Positions 35,850-49,017 of a stretch of DNA of 64,000 nucleotides are shown here, in pieces. How positions within the stretch are numbered: the first letter of the stretch is position 1; each line of letters begins with the position of its first letter. A program made the translations under genes and the position numbers. This DNA is from Nilaparvata lugens (Eukaryota > Arthropoda > Insecta > Hemiptera > Delphacidae), in contig NC_052507.1 in the NCBI RefSeq assembly GCF_014356525.2, forward strand, positions 56,886,621 to 56,950,620, given 5' to 3'. The notes under the pieces are model-generated. The model was not told the origin of the DNA. It searched no databases and worked only from the letters and a program-made list of their open reading frames with translations.

Positions 35850-38190
35850 TTCTTCCCTCCCAGTAGTGGAACCTACCGGGGCCAATCTACGAATGTTGAC
35901 AGAAACTTCTCTTCCATCAGAAAGTCTTACTTGAGCGACATGAGGGTTCAAATGAATAATTTCTACCTTTTCAACTTCAGGATCATGCTTACTGCGTCTT
36001 ACAAAGGTCTTCATCCATGCCTCCTTGGCGTTGATCAGCCAGGATGGCAAGTTTGTCATAGACGTGGGATTATGAGGATGAATGAACATTCGCTCGTGAG
36101 GTGTGCAATTGATGGTCGTGCAGAGAAGCGAACGAATGCTGCTTAGTGATTCTAAGAGTACCTTTTCCCAGTGAGAAGTATCCATGTTCCTGGACCGTAG
36201 GGCTAAACGGATCGTCTTCCAAATTATTCCATTGTAGCGTTCCACCTGTCCATTACCTTGAGGGTTGTAAGGTGTTGTGGAACTGGTAGCTACACCCTTG
36301 GACATTAAGTAATCTTTGACATCTTTTGATAGAAAACTGGTCCCTCTATCAGTGTGTATGTATGAAGGATAGCCGTATGTGGTGAATAAGTCATTGAGAT
36401 TTTGAATTACTTTTTCTGATGACATGTCTCGACAGGGATAGGCAAAAGGAAATCTCGAATATTCATCCACAATAGTGAGGATGTACTTGTTTCTAGTTGA
36501 TGATGGCAGGGGTCCTTTGAAGTCAATGTTGATCCTTTCAAAAGGCCGAGTTGCTTTTATCAATTTTCCTTTGAAACAGTTGAATCTTGGCTTCAGCTCT
36601 GAGCAGATCTTGCATTCCATGCAGACTTCTCTGATGTCATCTACCGAGTATGGAAGGTTATGAGCTTTAGTCCAGTGAAAAAATCTTGTGATGCCGGGGT
36701 GGCAGAGGTCTTGATGATATTTTATCAAGTCTTGTTTTGATGTGATACATCCCATTATCACACATGCTCGAGAAAGAGCGTCAGCAGTCATGTTCTCTTT
36801 TCCAGGTCGGTAAATGATCTCATAGGTGTATTGAGATAGCTCAAGGCGCCACCTCATGATTTTTTCGTTCTTCACCTTGCCTCTTGCCGCGCTACTGAAC
36901 ATGAATGAAACAGATTTTTGATCAGTAATAAGTTGAAAGAAACGACCAGATAAGTGATGACGCCACTTCCCAATAGATTCTACAATGGCATATGCCTCTT
37001 TTTCAACTGATGAGTGTCGTTTTTCACTTTCGTTTAGCATTCGTGAAAAGTATGCAACAGGACGTTCATTGTAAGATAGTGTTGCTGCTATGCAGAAATC
37101 TGAGGCATCAGTCTCTACAGTGAGAATGCCTCCTTCATCAAAAACATGTATTACAGCTGCAGCTTCTTTTTTAAGATCTTCAAAAGCTGCAAGGGCCTTT
37201 CCTTGAAGAGGGAAGAGCGTACAGTGTGCCAAGGCATGAATTTTACTTGAAAAATTTTGTATCCATCGAGAGTAATGTGCGAAGAGGCCCACAGTTCTCT
37301 GAAGAGTTTTGAGATTAGGAGGTGGGGGCATATTAAGTAGAGGCTCAAGGCGTTCGGGATCTGGACGTAATGATTTGTTTCCAACTAAAAATCCTAGGAA
37401 ACGTATCTCTTTTTGACAGAATTTACTCTTCTCCTTGTTTATAGTAAGTGAGTTATTTGAAGCTGCTGCAAGAAACCGTTCAAGATTAGTGTCATGTTCT
37501 TCTTTTGAATTTCCACAAATTATGACGTCATCTAAATAAGCATAGGTATCAAATAATCTCTCTTTTTGTATGAGTGAATCAATTACTCTTTGAAAAGCTG
37601 GAACACCATTAGTGACACCAAAAGGAATACAACAGAACTGATAAAGTTTCCCACATGCTTCAAATCTTGTGTATTGCCCTTCTTCAAGTAAGATTGGTAC
37701 TTGGTGATATGCGGATTTCAGATCTACAGTACTATACCAGGAATACTGAGCTACTTTGCGAACTAAATCTTCCATATTTGGAATGGGATAGGCGTCCAAT
37801 TCAGTGAATTTGTTTATAGTTCTAGAATAATCTATAACCATCCTTTTTTTCGGTTATCGGGTTTAACAACAAATGCTTGGGCACGCCAAGGTGTGTGGCT
37901 TTCTTCTATGATGCCATCTTCCAGTAATTGTTGAATTTCATTGGAAATAAAATCTTCATCATCTTTTGATAATTTGCGAGATTTGGTTGTAATTGGTTGA
38001 CAATTGGGTTTTAGATGTTGAAAAAGGGAGCAAGGAGGAATTTTTGCTGATAATGAGGAGTCTGAAGTGTTTTTTGATTAGGAATTAGATTTGATGCATT
38101 TTCTGTATCTTTGCAAGCATTAAGTTCAAATGGAGGATTATATTTATTGTAGCATTGTGATTGATCTTTTGCAGACTTATCCAATAAAAT
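35847..38190 (-). pseudogene. pol: Gypsy-type Pol: reverse transcriptase, RNase H, integrase
   Basis: The main open frame (37841-35847, 664 codons) encodes the bulk of Pol. Reverse transcriptase has the first catalytic Asp in TVDLKSAYHQV (residue 40) and YLDD at 102-105. RNase H has VETDASDF (245) and TDQKS (307). Integrase has an H-x4-H (376, 381) and C-x2-C (410, 413) zinc site, then a D,D35E core: Asp440 (NIDFKG), Asp498 (HTDRG), Glu534 (GQVERYNG). The N-terminal part of reverse transcriptase continues upstream in other frames to 38190. One-base shifts lie in A-runs near 37842 and 38075. The domain order RT, RNase H, integrase is that of Ty3/gypsy; no chromodomain or env is visible. Catalytic residues are intact, so the breaks are recent or are sequencing errors. 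Confidence 0.88.
35850..35861 (-). promoter_or_regulatory. Polypurine tract
   Basis: GGGAGGGAAGAA on the minus strand, directly before the 3' LTR. It also encodes the last residues of integrase (GREE, then the stop). Confidence 0.75.
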
Positions 38191-38328
38191 TGTAATAAAT
38201 AGAGACCATTGAAGAGCTAGAATAATGGCTTTTATTGACTAAAATAAACTGAGATAAAATAACAAAATTTCTGATGATTTAGAATAATTCAAACAACTGA
38301 TTCATGACATAATATGATTATCATATCA
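38191..38328 (-). repeat. 5' LTR (138 bp)
   Basis: Partner of 35715-35849. The usual leader and primer-binding site do not follow; partial pol does. Confidence 0.85.
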
Positions 38329-38333
38329 GTAAG

Positions 38334-41052
38334 TGAGATGATTGGTTGCGTTGCTATCACCTCAGTTTGAACAACACATTCAACTCTGTTGGAATATACA
38401 TTCAACTGCGTATTTTAAAAAGCAATCAATAGTTAGCGATGCCTTATGGTGTCACCAATACCAATATCTACTATTATTTATAAACACTGAATTGAGCCTG
38501 GTATAAGTAGATTTGTTTGTTAGATAATAGAGTCATATTCAACAAGATTAAATGGAAACACATGAAAATACGATGTATAATTTGAGCAATTAAGGGTTCA
38601 AAATTGAAAATAGTAGAAAAAAAATGTTTTTGTTGAGTTTATTTCTTGTAATGTTTATACTCTGATGAGAGTAAGGTTATAATAATTATTATTATGAAAA
38701 AATCAAAATGAGTTTTAGCAAGAGTAACTAGATAAATCTTGATTGTAACCTGTGTGTATTTGTCAAAGACCTTAAAGATGTCTAAGACCTAAAGATCTCT
38801 TTAAGGTATTTGGTATTTGTGGCTGAGACGACGAAAATCAAGTTGGCAGCAAATGCCTTCTGTATGGATATCTGTGATCAGAATACTGTAACAAAGTGGG
38901 ATGCTAAAAAAGTGTACCTACAATCTGTACTGAACTATTTTCGAACTTCTTTTGTTGACTTTGTGTTCATTGGAAATGTCAAATTGTTTTAAAATAATTA
39001 TTGTCTGTAAATTTTCTAAATGTATACCCCTCAAATAGCTAAATAGCTAGAGAGGTTATTATATATGTACTTGGTGAAATGTTATATTGTGAAAATTGAA
39101 ATAAATAAATTGAAATTGGAAAATCCTAAAATGAAAGATGGAAAGAATATGTAATTCCTGGTGATTCATCGTACATCGCATATTTCCTGGACCATCTATT
39201 GACAATCAACATCTATGAAAACATTGAATTCATCTTTGAAACACTGATTTATCCTTTCTATTTTTTTTAAATTCAACACTTTACTGTTAGATATTACTAC
39301 CAATTGATTGAGAAGAATATGTTTTGGGAATAATGAATGCTGCATGACTAAGCACATAGGAAGTCCGTATTTAGAAGTAAATCAAAATATTGATTGTCAT
39401 GTAAACGGAGGTGGGTTGTTTCTTCTTTTCTGAAATATTTAGCAAAATTATGCTATCAAATCTCTATTTTAATCCTTGATTGGTTGGGAGCTTTTAGTGG
39501 ATTCGTTCATTCAAATGAACAGATTATCATCATTGTCACATATTCTAGCAAACATAGTAACTACGAGCCAGGAACTTCAATGAAAAATACTTTTTGAAAT
39601 ACAACATCAGGTTTATCGAACTCATTGACGAATCAATAGAAACACGTCAAATTTTCAAACAGAGTTACTCAGAAAAATAAGGAATATTCAATTTCAATCT
39701 ATTCATTTTGGGAACCTGCTAACTTGCTGCAACTAAATTCGGGCCTTGGTCATTCTATGTACTAATTTTCAAGTTAAATAAAAACAACAGTTTGGCACTC
39801 ACCATTTCAACAATTTCAAATTTTACTTTTGAGACCACTTAATCCAAAACTCAATAAACTCAGACCAGAGAAAACTCCTATAATTGTAATTCTGTGCTCA
39901 GACGTAATGAAACTCACTACACTCTACTTGAATTCACGCACACAACTAACCTTTTAATTTTACATCCACTGATTCTATCAAAATTTCAGATTACTATACG
40001 AACTACAACAAAAGTACTGATAATGAAAAACTTTTCAATTTGTCCCTCTGGATGGGTAACAGACCCATTCAGAGGACCGAGGCTCGCACACCGATACATG
40101 ATTTTTCGTTCGCGTCTCAATACCCACTGAGGCCTTTTCACTGAAAATTATTCCCCCTCCACGAGCGTTGAGCAGAACTTCCAGTGGAAAAGCCAAAGCT
40201 GCAAAAAGGTCAATGGTCGTCCAATTCCCAAATACAGTAGCTTTTTCAACAAGAAATTGGAAGTGCATTTGAAAAATGCACGAAAATTGCTTTAATTTCG
40301 ACAACTAAGCAACAAGTTAGCAAAACGCAGGGTTCAACATACAGTAAAAATCAAAGTTCATTCCAGTTCAAAAACCTGAAAAACAATATAAGATACACAA
40401 AAACAACCACAATACTACCCTCTCAATATTCACACTATTACAGTCAGATGAATTTCATGATTCACCAAATAAAGTAAAGTGTGACTGGTTTAATCACTTA
40501 CATTATAGACACTGGATACATTATGGACAATCAATACAATACGTATGGAATTTATTAGCTACAAAACAAAATACTTCAATTGAAGTGACCCCGACTACTA
40601 CAATATAAATAACCCATTCAGATCAAATATATGAAATTACTCACATCTCTCATCCACTCGTAATTTTTGTTCACAAAATATTATCACAAAAATATGAGTT
40701 ATATAAACTCAAGTTTGTCTTTTTCTAGCCGTGCTACAAATAAATGTAGGTTTATGTTTGACATCTTGTTTTTGTGATCTTGTTGTCTATTAAGAAATTT
40801 GTCAATGTGATTTTTGTTTGCAATAAAATTTGAATTTGAAAAAAGAATTATTAACAAACTCCTAACCAAAGAAAATCTCTGTGCTCTGTTCTAATCGGAA
40901 TGTATGAGACTCCATATACAGCTGATAGAAGGCGCAAACAGAACTGGCCGAGCATACAACAATGGAACAAACACGTGGCAAGCTCGCGCTTTCTATTCAT
41001 GGAAAATTAGATTCGATCAGCTGATTGATGAAATTATTTTAAGCTTTCCAAT
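38334..41052. other. No recognisable gene; two retroposon-like tails
   Basis: AT-rich DNA. At 39060-39120 and 40735-40850, short AT-rich tails (AAATAAATTGAAATTG and AATAAAATTTGAATTTG) resemble non-LTR retrotransposon 3' ends on the plus strand. I cannot name the families. Confidence 0.35.
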
Positions 41053-41061
41053 GATTACAAC

Positions 41062-41362
41062 CCTATACCAGTTATAGAATAGACACGCTGGGAAGTCTAG
41101 CCTCTGAAGCCAACATCTACTGCCAAATCCACCCATCTTGACGTCACAACCAAGCTAACAACAATGCATTGTTCTACAACAATGTAAGTTAAACACCACA
41201 AACACTTACACAACAAACTCAAAAAAGTTTTCTATAATCTCTTCACGATGCGTGACGTCATTGCTGTGACGTCAAGATGGGTGGATTTGGCTGTAGATGT
41301 TGGCTCCATAGACTTTCAGTATGAATATACAATGAGCCGTGTCTATTCTATAACTGGTCTAA
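41062..41362 (+). mobile_element. Short inverted-repeat element with 9-bp target duplication (Mutator-like MITE)
   Basis: About 300 bases with long terminal inverted repeats of roughly 100 bases (outer core ACCAGTTATAGAATAGACAC; inner core AGCCAACATCTAC and CCAAATCCACCCATC). GATTACAAC lies directly outside both ends (41053-41061 and 41363-41371). A 9-base duplication with long inverted repeats points to Mutator-like elements; hAT or P-type (8 bp) is the alternative. No coding capacity. Confidence 0.7.
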
Positions 41363-41439
41363 GATTACAACATAATGTTAGTATATCATGTGTCAATCTC
41401 AGTTCCATATTATGGCATTCACCTTACCATGTTCATAGC

Positions 41440-41930
41440 CTTACTAGATAGGATCCTTTTCCGTCCTTTGAAACCCTTAGAGGCAAAATATCTCAAAATC
41501 CGTTCTTAGTGCGCGTCTAGCATGTTCGAAGAATATTTGTGCAGAGTTTTAAGTCTGTAGGCCAATTAGTTTGAGCTGTAGTGTGATTTTACATGAAAAT
41601 TTTCAAAAAATGCCCTCTCCTGGACCCCTCTCTGCTCCTGGTCGGATTTTTTCTACATGGATCTAATTTTTTTCGTAGCTGAACAAAAAAGTTCCCCATG
41701 ACTTTGCTGTTCAATGACCGGTTAAAAAGTACAACATTTTTGGGGGGCCTCAGCTCCATCAGGAGGGCAAATTTCTGAAAATCGTTTCTTAGTGGATGTT
41801 TTGAGGCTATCATAAACAATTGTGCAAAATTTCAAGTTTGTAGGCTCAGTAGTTTGGGCTGTGGTGTGATTTCAGTCTTTAGGGGCTTAGCCTTTTATAT
41901 GGAGATTAATTAATTAATTAATTAATTGGG
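41440..41930 (+). repeat. Dispersed repeat with two internal related units and (TTAA)n end
   Basis: Two related units of about 110 bases: 41500-41600, with TTTTAAGTCTGTAGGCCAAT, and 41775-41880, with TTTCAAGTTTGTAGGCTCAG. It ends in AATTAATTAATT at about 41908-41927. The pattern resembles a repeat common in insects. No long coding frame. Confidence 0.45.
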
Positions 41931-44900
41931 TGTTCCAATTTAAAAAGTATTTTTTTGTGGTACAGTGTTTTGACAATTGACAGTTATTTTTTAGTTATTA
42001 GTTGGGGAACAGAACTTCACTTTGAATAGCTTTCATCAGCGACTCTGAGATTACCAGGCATAAAAACATAAATTTAATATAAAATCAGTACAACTTGATA
42101 GATTATCTATCAAAATAATATGATGAGAATATTTCAATGGAAGAATAAAAGTTCTTCTTGAATTTCATGGAAACATCTCCGTCTCCTCACGAAAACAATC
42201 ATTGTCTTCTCTCGAAAGACGATAAGAAGATGAGAATTATATTATGAAGACAATAGGAATTATATTTATTCCCTACCTGCATTCTCAAGTCGTCAAATTA
42301 ATCTTCCACTTCCAATCTCAAATTGATTAAATTATTCAAAATTTCCTCACTGGAAATCCTCGTTTTATTGGAATGGATTTAGAAACCGCCATGGAATAGA
42401 TGAATAAATTTTCTCATAAACACTATGAATTCCAACAAAGTATGACACTGATAAAATTCATGAAACATTTCTTGATCGATATTTTTAAATGAATTTTGTA
42501 TAAGAGATTACTTATTCCCTAACAAAGCTTCTTGAACAAAACATGACACTGGAAACAATACTTTCTTTTGTTCAGTAGTCTACAAAATATTTTAGAACCT
42601 TATTTCGTGGAAAACTCTCATCTTATACTTTACACTCCTAAATTGAGATTCACTTCATACAGTCACCATTACTTACAGGTAACATGAATGCTTCCTATAC
42701 TCACCTAGTACTGACAGATGAGATGAATCTCACCCACGCTCCAGAAAGCTGGAAATTGTAGCATTTCAAAGACTTTGCCTCTGAGCTCTTATTAAATTCT
42801 GAAAGAGATAAATATGAATTTTCCATTGCAACAAAGTATGTTACTCTTTATGAGAGTTTGAATAAAGACAAGTGGAAAATTTTCCATACGAAACTGAATT
42901 TTATTCAAAGTCTGAAAGAAGTGTTCTATAAACTTCCCGTTTAGAGGTGGAACACTGCAGTTTTTGCAAAGAACGTTAGGGGTGATACAGTACAAAAATA
43001 AATGAAAGTGAAAAGCTTATTCCTTTGGACGTGTTCTGCTGGGAAAAAGGATACACGAGTAAGTTTGGTGAGCATATAGTGAGACCCACTTCGAACTATC
43101 AAGATATCAGCATTGTTGTATGTGAAGCACTAGTGTTATTCACAGTAACTATATCACTGTTATAATAATTATATTGATGTTGTAATATAGTTACTGTAGT
43201 GTTATTTATAAGGAGTGCCGACAGTTTAGTGAATCTCAATGCATGTGTTTATCCAATCATGAGAATTAGAGTAGAATACTGAGCAAAATAATTATTTTGA
43301 TAATTCGATAATTCAAAACATTCTCAGTATGACAATAGTTGAACCAAAGACTATTGTCTTTGTCTTTCATAGCTGATGGCTGTTTGGAGGTTCTCAAATG
43401 ATGTTCATTCTAATAATTCTTTGTCTGTTTCTAAAGTAGTTCTTTTCTGGATCGTAATCGAGGAAATTCTGTGAAATGTTTCCTAGGAAAGACATTCATC
43501 TCGAACTGTCAGTAGTCTACATATTTCTATAGTTCATAGTTATACACGAATTTAATTTATTGAACCTTGATGAGTGGAATGCTTAACGATTGTCGTAATT
43601 GGTATTTTGGAGGAAGGTTTCTGATTTGGATGTATTTTCAAAGGAGGCAACAAGGCTAGTAACGAGATTGAAGTTGGGAGATAGTTTGGGAGTTAATTTT
43701 GCACTGAGGCTGGCGACATTCCAGTAGGAGACTTCTAGTCGCTTCGAATGCTGGCTACAACTTGAACTTTTAGTTTTCTAGTTCAAGTCCAGACTCAAAC
43801 TAGTTTATAGACTTTTGAACTATTACTCCAGTCAAGACTGGATTTTGTGACGAAATGGCTAATATTCAAGCTCCTCTGCATTTTGAAATGGATCATTTCA
43901 ACTCTCATCCAATTCAGTTTTATTCCTCTTGAATTGAATTCAGTGAATGACTTGAATTGGTCAACTGAATTTTGTCTTATTGTGGGAAAGACATTTACTA
44001 TGGTATATTCAAATTATTCAATTGGTTTGAATGCATTTTGTTTCTGTTTGGATGAATGAATCCATTCAATTTGCTCCCTAATCTATTATTTCTTATAACA
44101 ACCATAGTTGTGAGTAAGAAATGATGAAATTTGGAGATCAATGGTTATCTGGTATTGTGTAATGTCTCCATAATTAGAATTAATGATCAAGGAAGTTGTA
44201 ATTCCTATTTAATCGGCCAGGAGACGACTATTCAACCTTTTTATAGTCTGTTTCAATCTCTATTATATTGGAAGAGTTTTGAAAAATAAGTGCATCCTTG
44301 ATATAAAGTCAATTATCATTCAATTTTATGTCATTTTATGTCAGAACACGGGTTAGTATTCCTCAATTCCTGAAAATCTCATTTCTTCACTACGTATATT
44401 AACGAGTTAAAAAGCGTCCAACTGTATGTTTTCAGTTTACATTGACACTTCAATGGATATTATATTTCATTGAGAAGATTGAACAAATAAATTTTAAAAA
44501 GTTGGATTTCCGTTGGCGTAGGGAAGATCTATGATGCATTTTAGCTTCAAGTCCGATGCATGAAAAATTTTTGCGCATTGTTTTCAAACAAACTAAATCC
44601 ACACTTGTTTTCAGACAAAATAGTTCAATGATGCTTCCATGGAATGGATGATGTTTTCATCGTTTAAAAACTATCCAATAAATCGTGAAATCTTAGGGTT
44701 CTGTAGAAATCTTGTGGTTCTCGTTTCGTTGTAAAATCTGCTGTTTCTTTCCTCCAATAAATAGAACCTATTACAACAATGGAAACATTTACTACATTCT
44801 AGACCTTTTTAGTCTGAATAAGGCCTGAATTTTAGTCCACTCATGTACAACAGTAATGAATTATAACTCCTTCCTTGCACCTCAATAACGTTCGAATTCA

Positions 44901-47312
44901 ATCATTTTAATCTTCTATTGCATGATATGAAAATGTCATCAGAATTAACCTGACAACACATCACGTCTCAGAAAAATGAACCACTGCATGGCTTAGCAGT
45001 CTCATCAGTGACATTGCAAATGTGATTATGGTGACCAGAAATCCCCGAGCGACTTAATTAATTGCAAAAATTGGTGCAGCTCACTCTATCGCCACCAATT
45101 TTCACGATGGATTAATCTCACCTGCATGCGGCATCATCAATCACCAAATATCGATTTTTGGTTGATCGATTTTCACTGATAGTATCGATACTAGATTAAT
45201 CGATTACCACAGTAGTAATCACACCAGTTATCACCAGTAACTGGTAGTACAAAGTATTGAGTATTGAACGTACACATCGAATCGATGTGTCGAGTTTCGA
45301 GACGACTGCAATGAGTCGACATAGCCAGGGTTGGATAATTCTCATCATCATTATTATTATTATCATCCTCATTGATTCATGTGAATACCAAGATTTTATC
45401 ACAAGAGAATAGAGAAATTCATTCACTTTTCAACTCATGAAATTTTACTTTAATTGACATTTCCAATTGAAACTGGTGTAACATACCTATTAATTTATCA
45501 ATAAATTACCATTACTGAAAATGTGTTGCTTCTACATACGACTCTGCTATAGGCTTATACGCTACAAACTACAAACTTATCAACTATGCTACAAAATAGC
45601 AATGTTGAGATTGGACAACTAATAATCAGATCATTAGTTTGGAGATTATTGGAGATCCCGTTTGGATTATTTATAAACTTATTATACTAAGACAACTCAT
45701 ATTTTGAGTTATCCATCTTATCCCTATACGATTCCGATAAAGAGTGTAGAATGCCAACCCATCTTCTCTTTCTTCTTCTTCTCTCCATGTTCTCAAAGAG
45801 AATCCTCTTTTCTTCTCATCTGTCTCTCTTATATTTTCTACTACCTTTTTCACTCTTCATCATCATTTAATTTTAACTATTGAAATTAACGCTTGATCAT
45901 AAGATCGATATTTAATCAATTACTGTTTCGATGAGATATGATTAACACTGTTAATGCTAATAAAATGTTCTGGTCCTGAATGTAATACGGTGAAACGATG
46001 AATCTTTGTCATCTCTCAACATTATCAATAATTATTATTGAGTATTATAGAGGAAAGATTCCAAGTGTCAGATAAAAATTAAAACAACGACGCACTAGGA
46101 GAGTTAAATAGAGAAAAACGTAACCAGTTATTATTTTTAAAAAATATAAGGAAAACTAAGAGGAATCCAATAGCGAGACGAGTTGAATTTATATGGAAAC
46201 ATTCAATAGTGACAAAGGATATGCAATTATAGAAGAAGATATACGCATAAGATAATCATTATTTTTAGCTATAGTTGGAGTATAATTATTCCAATTCGAT
46301 GTATATAGATCAATCAGATTTATCAGCAGATAAGTTGTACTACGTCAGTATTATGTAAATATCCTTGCTCCTCGAATCTACATAGAACTAGAGAATAGCA
46401 TAGAACTAGAATACCGCATAGACTAACAAGATCGGTAATTCTATGTTGGAATTGAATACAGAACAACCAATATCATCAATATACTATATCTTAGGTGAAT
46501 TTTCACAGTTTTGATTAATCTATTTGGAAATCTTCCATCCAGAATAAATTGGACAGAGCACAGATCTTTTCAATAACGATCGCTTATTCCTGCAAATATT
46601 TATGGTGTTCTGGTATTTGACCCTCGAGTTTAAGGAGTAGTGGAAGGCATAATAAAAGTGCAATGCTCCAGTCGCTGCTATTTATGATTGTGGCGAAATA
46701 AGATCATTCCATTCCACTCGGAATATAAGCTGATTTATGTGTTATTCCCTACTGTGGAAACTGTGCATTAATTCATACTATATATACTCACCAACCATTC
46801 CTACGCGGTCAAATTCTTCTCCTCATCCTCCTCCACCTCTTCTCACTTCTCCTATAGTTCCTCCTCCTTCTCATATTCTTCTCCTTCTTCTTCCTCGTCT
46901 CTATTTACGTCAGCATTCAACCGCCAACATTTCATTCCGTCAGATTCCAAACTTTGGGTGAATAATAATTTTCCTAAGGAAACGAGCAAGATGGAGTTGT
47001 GGGATAGAAGAGTGAGGAGGAGAAGGTAGAGGAGAAGAAAGAGGCGAGGAAGGAGGAGAAGGTTGAGGAGGAGTTGGAGAAATAGCAATAGACTACATAC
47101 ATATGTCTTTTACGCCACTCCGGAAGGTTCTATCCTCTTTATTGCTTTTCTAAGTACGGTACTCCTCCGTATACATATTCTTGGGATTTTGTGTTCTCCT
47201 ACTCCATCATCAACATCACTTCCATGTTTCATCCTTTCTACCATTTTTATCAATTTTCTCTGTTCTCTTCTATCTCGTTTAAGCTCGGTTTCTATTTCAT
47301 CTTTGTCTCCTA
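41931..47312. other. No recognisable gene
   Basis: 5.4 kb of AT-rich sequence without a convincing exon. A palindromic segment at 43152-43198 pairs ACAGTAACTATAT with ATATAGTTACTGT. 46800-46910 is pyrimidine-rich and 46990-47085 purine-rich on the plus strand. Confidence 0.4.
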
Positions 47313-47314
47313 TA

Positions 47315-48162
47315 CAGGGTCTGTATAATAATGTAACCGGACTGAACTCAGGAAATTTTTTATTGGCAAAATATGTACAATTTTTCATTAGAATTCTTTA
47401 AAGTAGTCCCCATTGGAGTCGATAACACGCTGATACCGGATTTTCAAATCCCTGAACGCTCCCTGGAAGTCTGCAACCTCTATGCTGTCTAGAGCCCTCG
47501 TCATAGCACTTTGAACGTTTTCCAGAGTTCCGAACCGCGTCCCCTTAAGTTGTCTCTTGATCTTGGGGAACTAAAAGGAGTCCGATGGTGCCATATCCGG
47601 GCTGTAAGGAGGATTTGGCAACGGTACCCTCAACTGTTTGGCCAACTGGTCGGGAGGTTAGTCGACGGAGCACCTCTCTGTAGTACTGGCCGTTCACAAA
47701 GAGTTTGTGCCACCCGGCCAAACTGTGAACGGCCAGTACTACAGAGAGGTGCTCCGTCCAGGGATTGCCGATTCGTGGATCCTCCATCACGACAATGCTC
47801 CTTCGCACACCTGCCTGCTCGTCATCGAGTAGTTGGCCAAACAGTCGAGGGTAACGTTGCCAAATCCTCCTTACAGCTCGGATATGTCATCATCGGACTC
47901 CATTTTGTTCCCCAAGATCAAGAGACAACTTAAGGGGACGCGGTTCGGGACTCTGGAAAACGTTCAACGTGCTACGACGAGGGCTCTAGACAGCATAGAG
48001 GTTGCAGACTTCCAGGGAGCGTTAAGGGATTGGAAAATCCGGTATCAGCGTGTTATCGACTCCAATGGGGACTACTTTGGAGATTTCCAATGAAAAATTG
48101 TACATATTTTGCCAATAGAAAATTTTCTGAGTTTAGTCAGGTTACTTATAATACAGACTCTG
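47315..48162. mobile_element. Mariner fold-back: two transposase 3' ends in inverted orientation
   Basis: Element with TA on both sides (47313-47314 and 48163-48164) and ends CAGGGTCTGTAT and, inverted, CAGAGTCTGTAT. Both arms code, outward from the centre, for the C-terminal half of a mariner transposase. The plus-strand arm (about 47726-48092) includes HHDNAPSHTC (second catalytic Asp), a stop codon, and PYSSDMSSSDS where the family has the third Asp, then FPKIKRQLKGTRFGT and a normal end at 48091. The minus-strand arm is a shorter mirror copy, lacking about 75 bases. The N-terminal DNA-binding half and first catalytic Asp are absent in both, so it cannot encode an active enzyme. The centre (about 47680-47755) is a near-perfect palindrome with a loop of some 20 bases. 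Confidence 0.85.
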
Positions 48163-48181
48163 TACAATTCCAAATTTCTTC

Positions 48182-48991
48182 AGTAGGGGTAAAGTGAGAG
48201 TTCTGTCTCAAAGCTGGAGAAAAGCTGCCCCAAAGCTGCCCCAATGCTGCCCCCAAATCTGCCCCAAAGCTGATTCTTGGTTCTGACCTTGCCCAACCCA
48301 ATGTAATCTGATCTAACCTAACCTAGCCATACCCCTAATCTCACAATAAACCTCAAATGAAGATTTCCCACTTTTTTGGGAAAAAACGAGATCCAGCTTT
48401 TTTTATTTCTTCAATAACTAAGAAACCGTTAATTTCACAAAAAATTACAAGAATAACTTTTTCCAGTAGATCTAATAACAAATCCATTGACACCCCATTT
48501 GTCAAGATTGAACAAAAAATAAGGATCTCATGGGAAAACTAGATCCAGCTTTTTTCAATTTCTTCAATAACTAAGAAACCGTTAATTTTACAAAAAATCT
48601 ACAAGAATAACTTTTTCCAGTAAATCCAATTACAAATCCATTTGTCAAGATTGAACAAAAAATAAGGATCTCATGGGAAAACTAGATCCAATAACTAAGA
48701 AACCAAGAATAACTTTTTCCAGTAAATCCATTTGTCAAGATTGAACAGAAAATATGGAAAAAGTAGATCTAATTTCTTGAAACCAAGAATAATTTTTGTC
48801 AGTAAATCCATTTGTCAAGGGATCCTAACTCTGAAACTGAGCAACAAGCACACAATAATATTTTTATGTTGAGACCCTTTCTTAAACCTCAGCACTAAAC
48901 CCCCCCCCCACAGGGGGGGGGGCTGGGCGGCTTGACACTCTGTCTTCAACCAGCTAAGTTTGAACTACTTGAAAACTCACCTCAGGTTGTA
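48182..48991 (+). repeat. Left terminal inverted repeat
   Basis: About 810 bases. From the outside in: a cluster of AGCTGCCCC units (48222-48275); several shrinking tandem copies of a block with AACTAGATCCA and CATTTGTCAAGATTGAACA (about 48355-48830); and a C-run and G-run palindrome (48900-48923) around ACA. All three features recur inverted in the right repeat. Confidence 0.85.
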
Positions 48992-49017
48992 CTGAGAAGA
49001 GAAAATATATAATAAAA

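Larger units (their letters stand above)
35715..38328 (-). mobile_element. Ty3/gypsy-type LTR element, gag deleted
   Basis: Two short LTRs (35715-35849 and 38191-38328), each TG...CA, flank a truncated pol on the minus strand. GTAAG occurs immediately outside both ends (35710-35714 and 38329-38333) as a 5-base target duplication. A purine tract lies next to the 3' LTR. Gag, protease and a primer-binding site are missing: the 5' LTR runs directly into pol coding sequence at 38190. Since the target duplication is intact, the loss probably happened after insertion. Confidence 0.9.
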
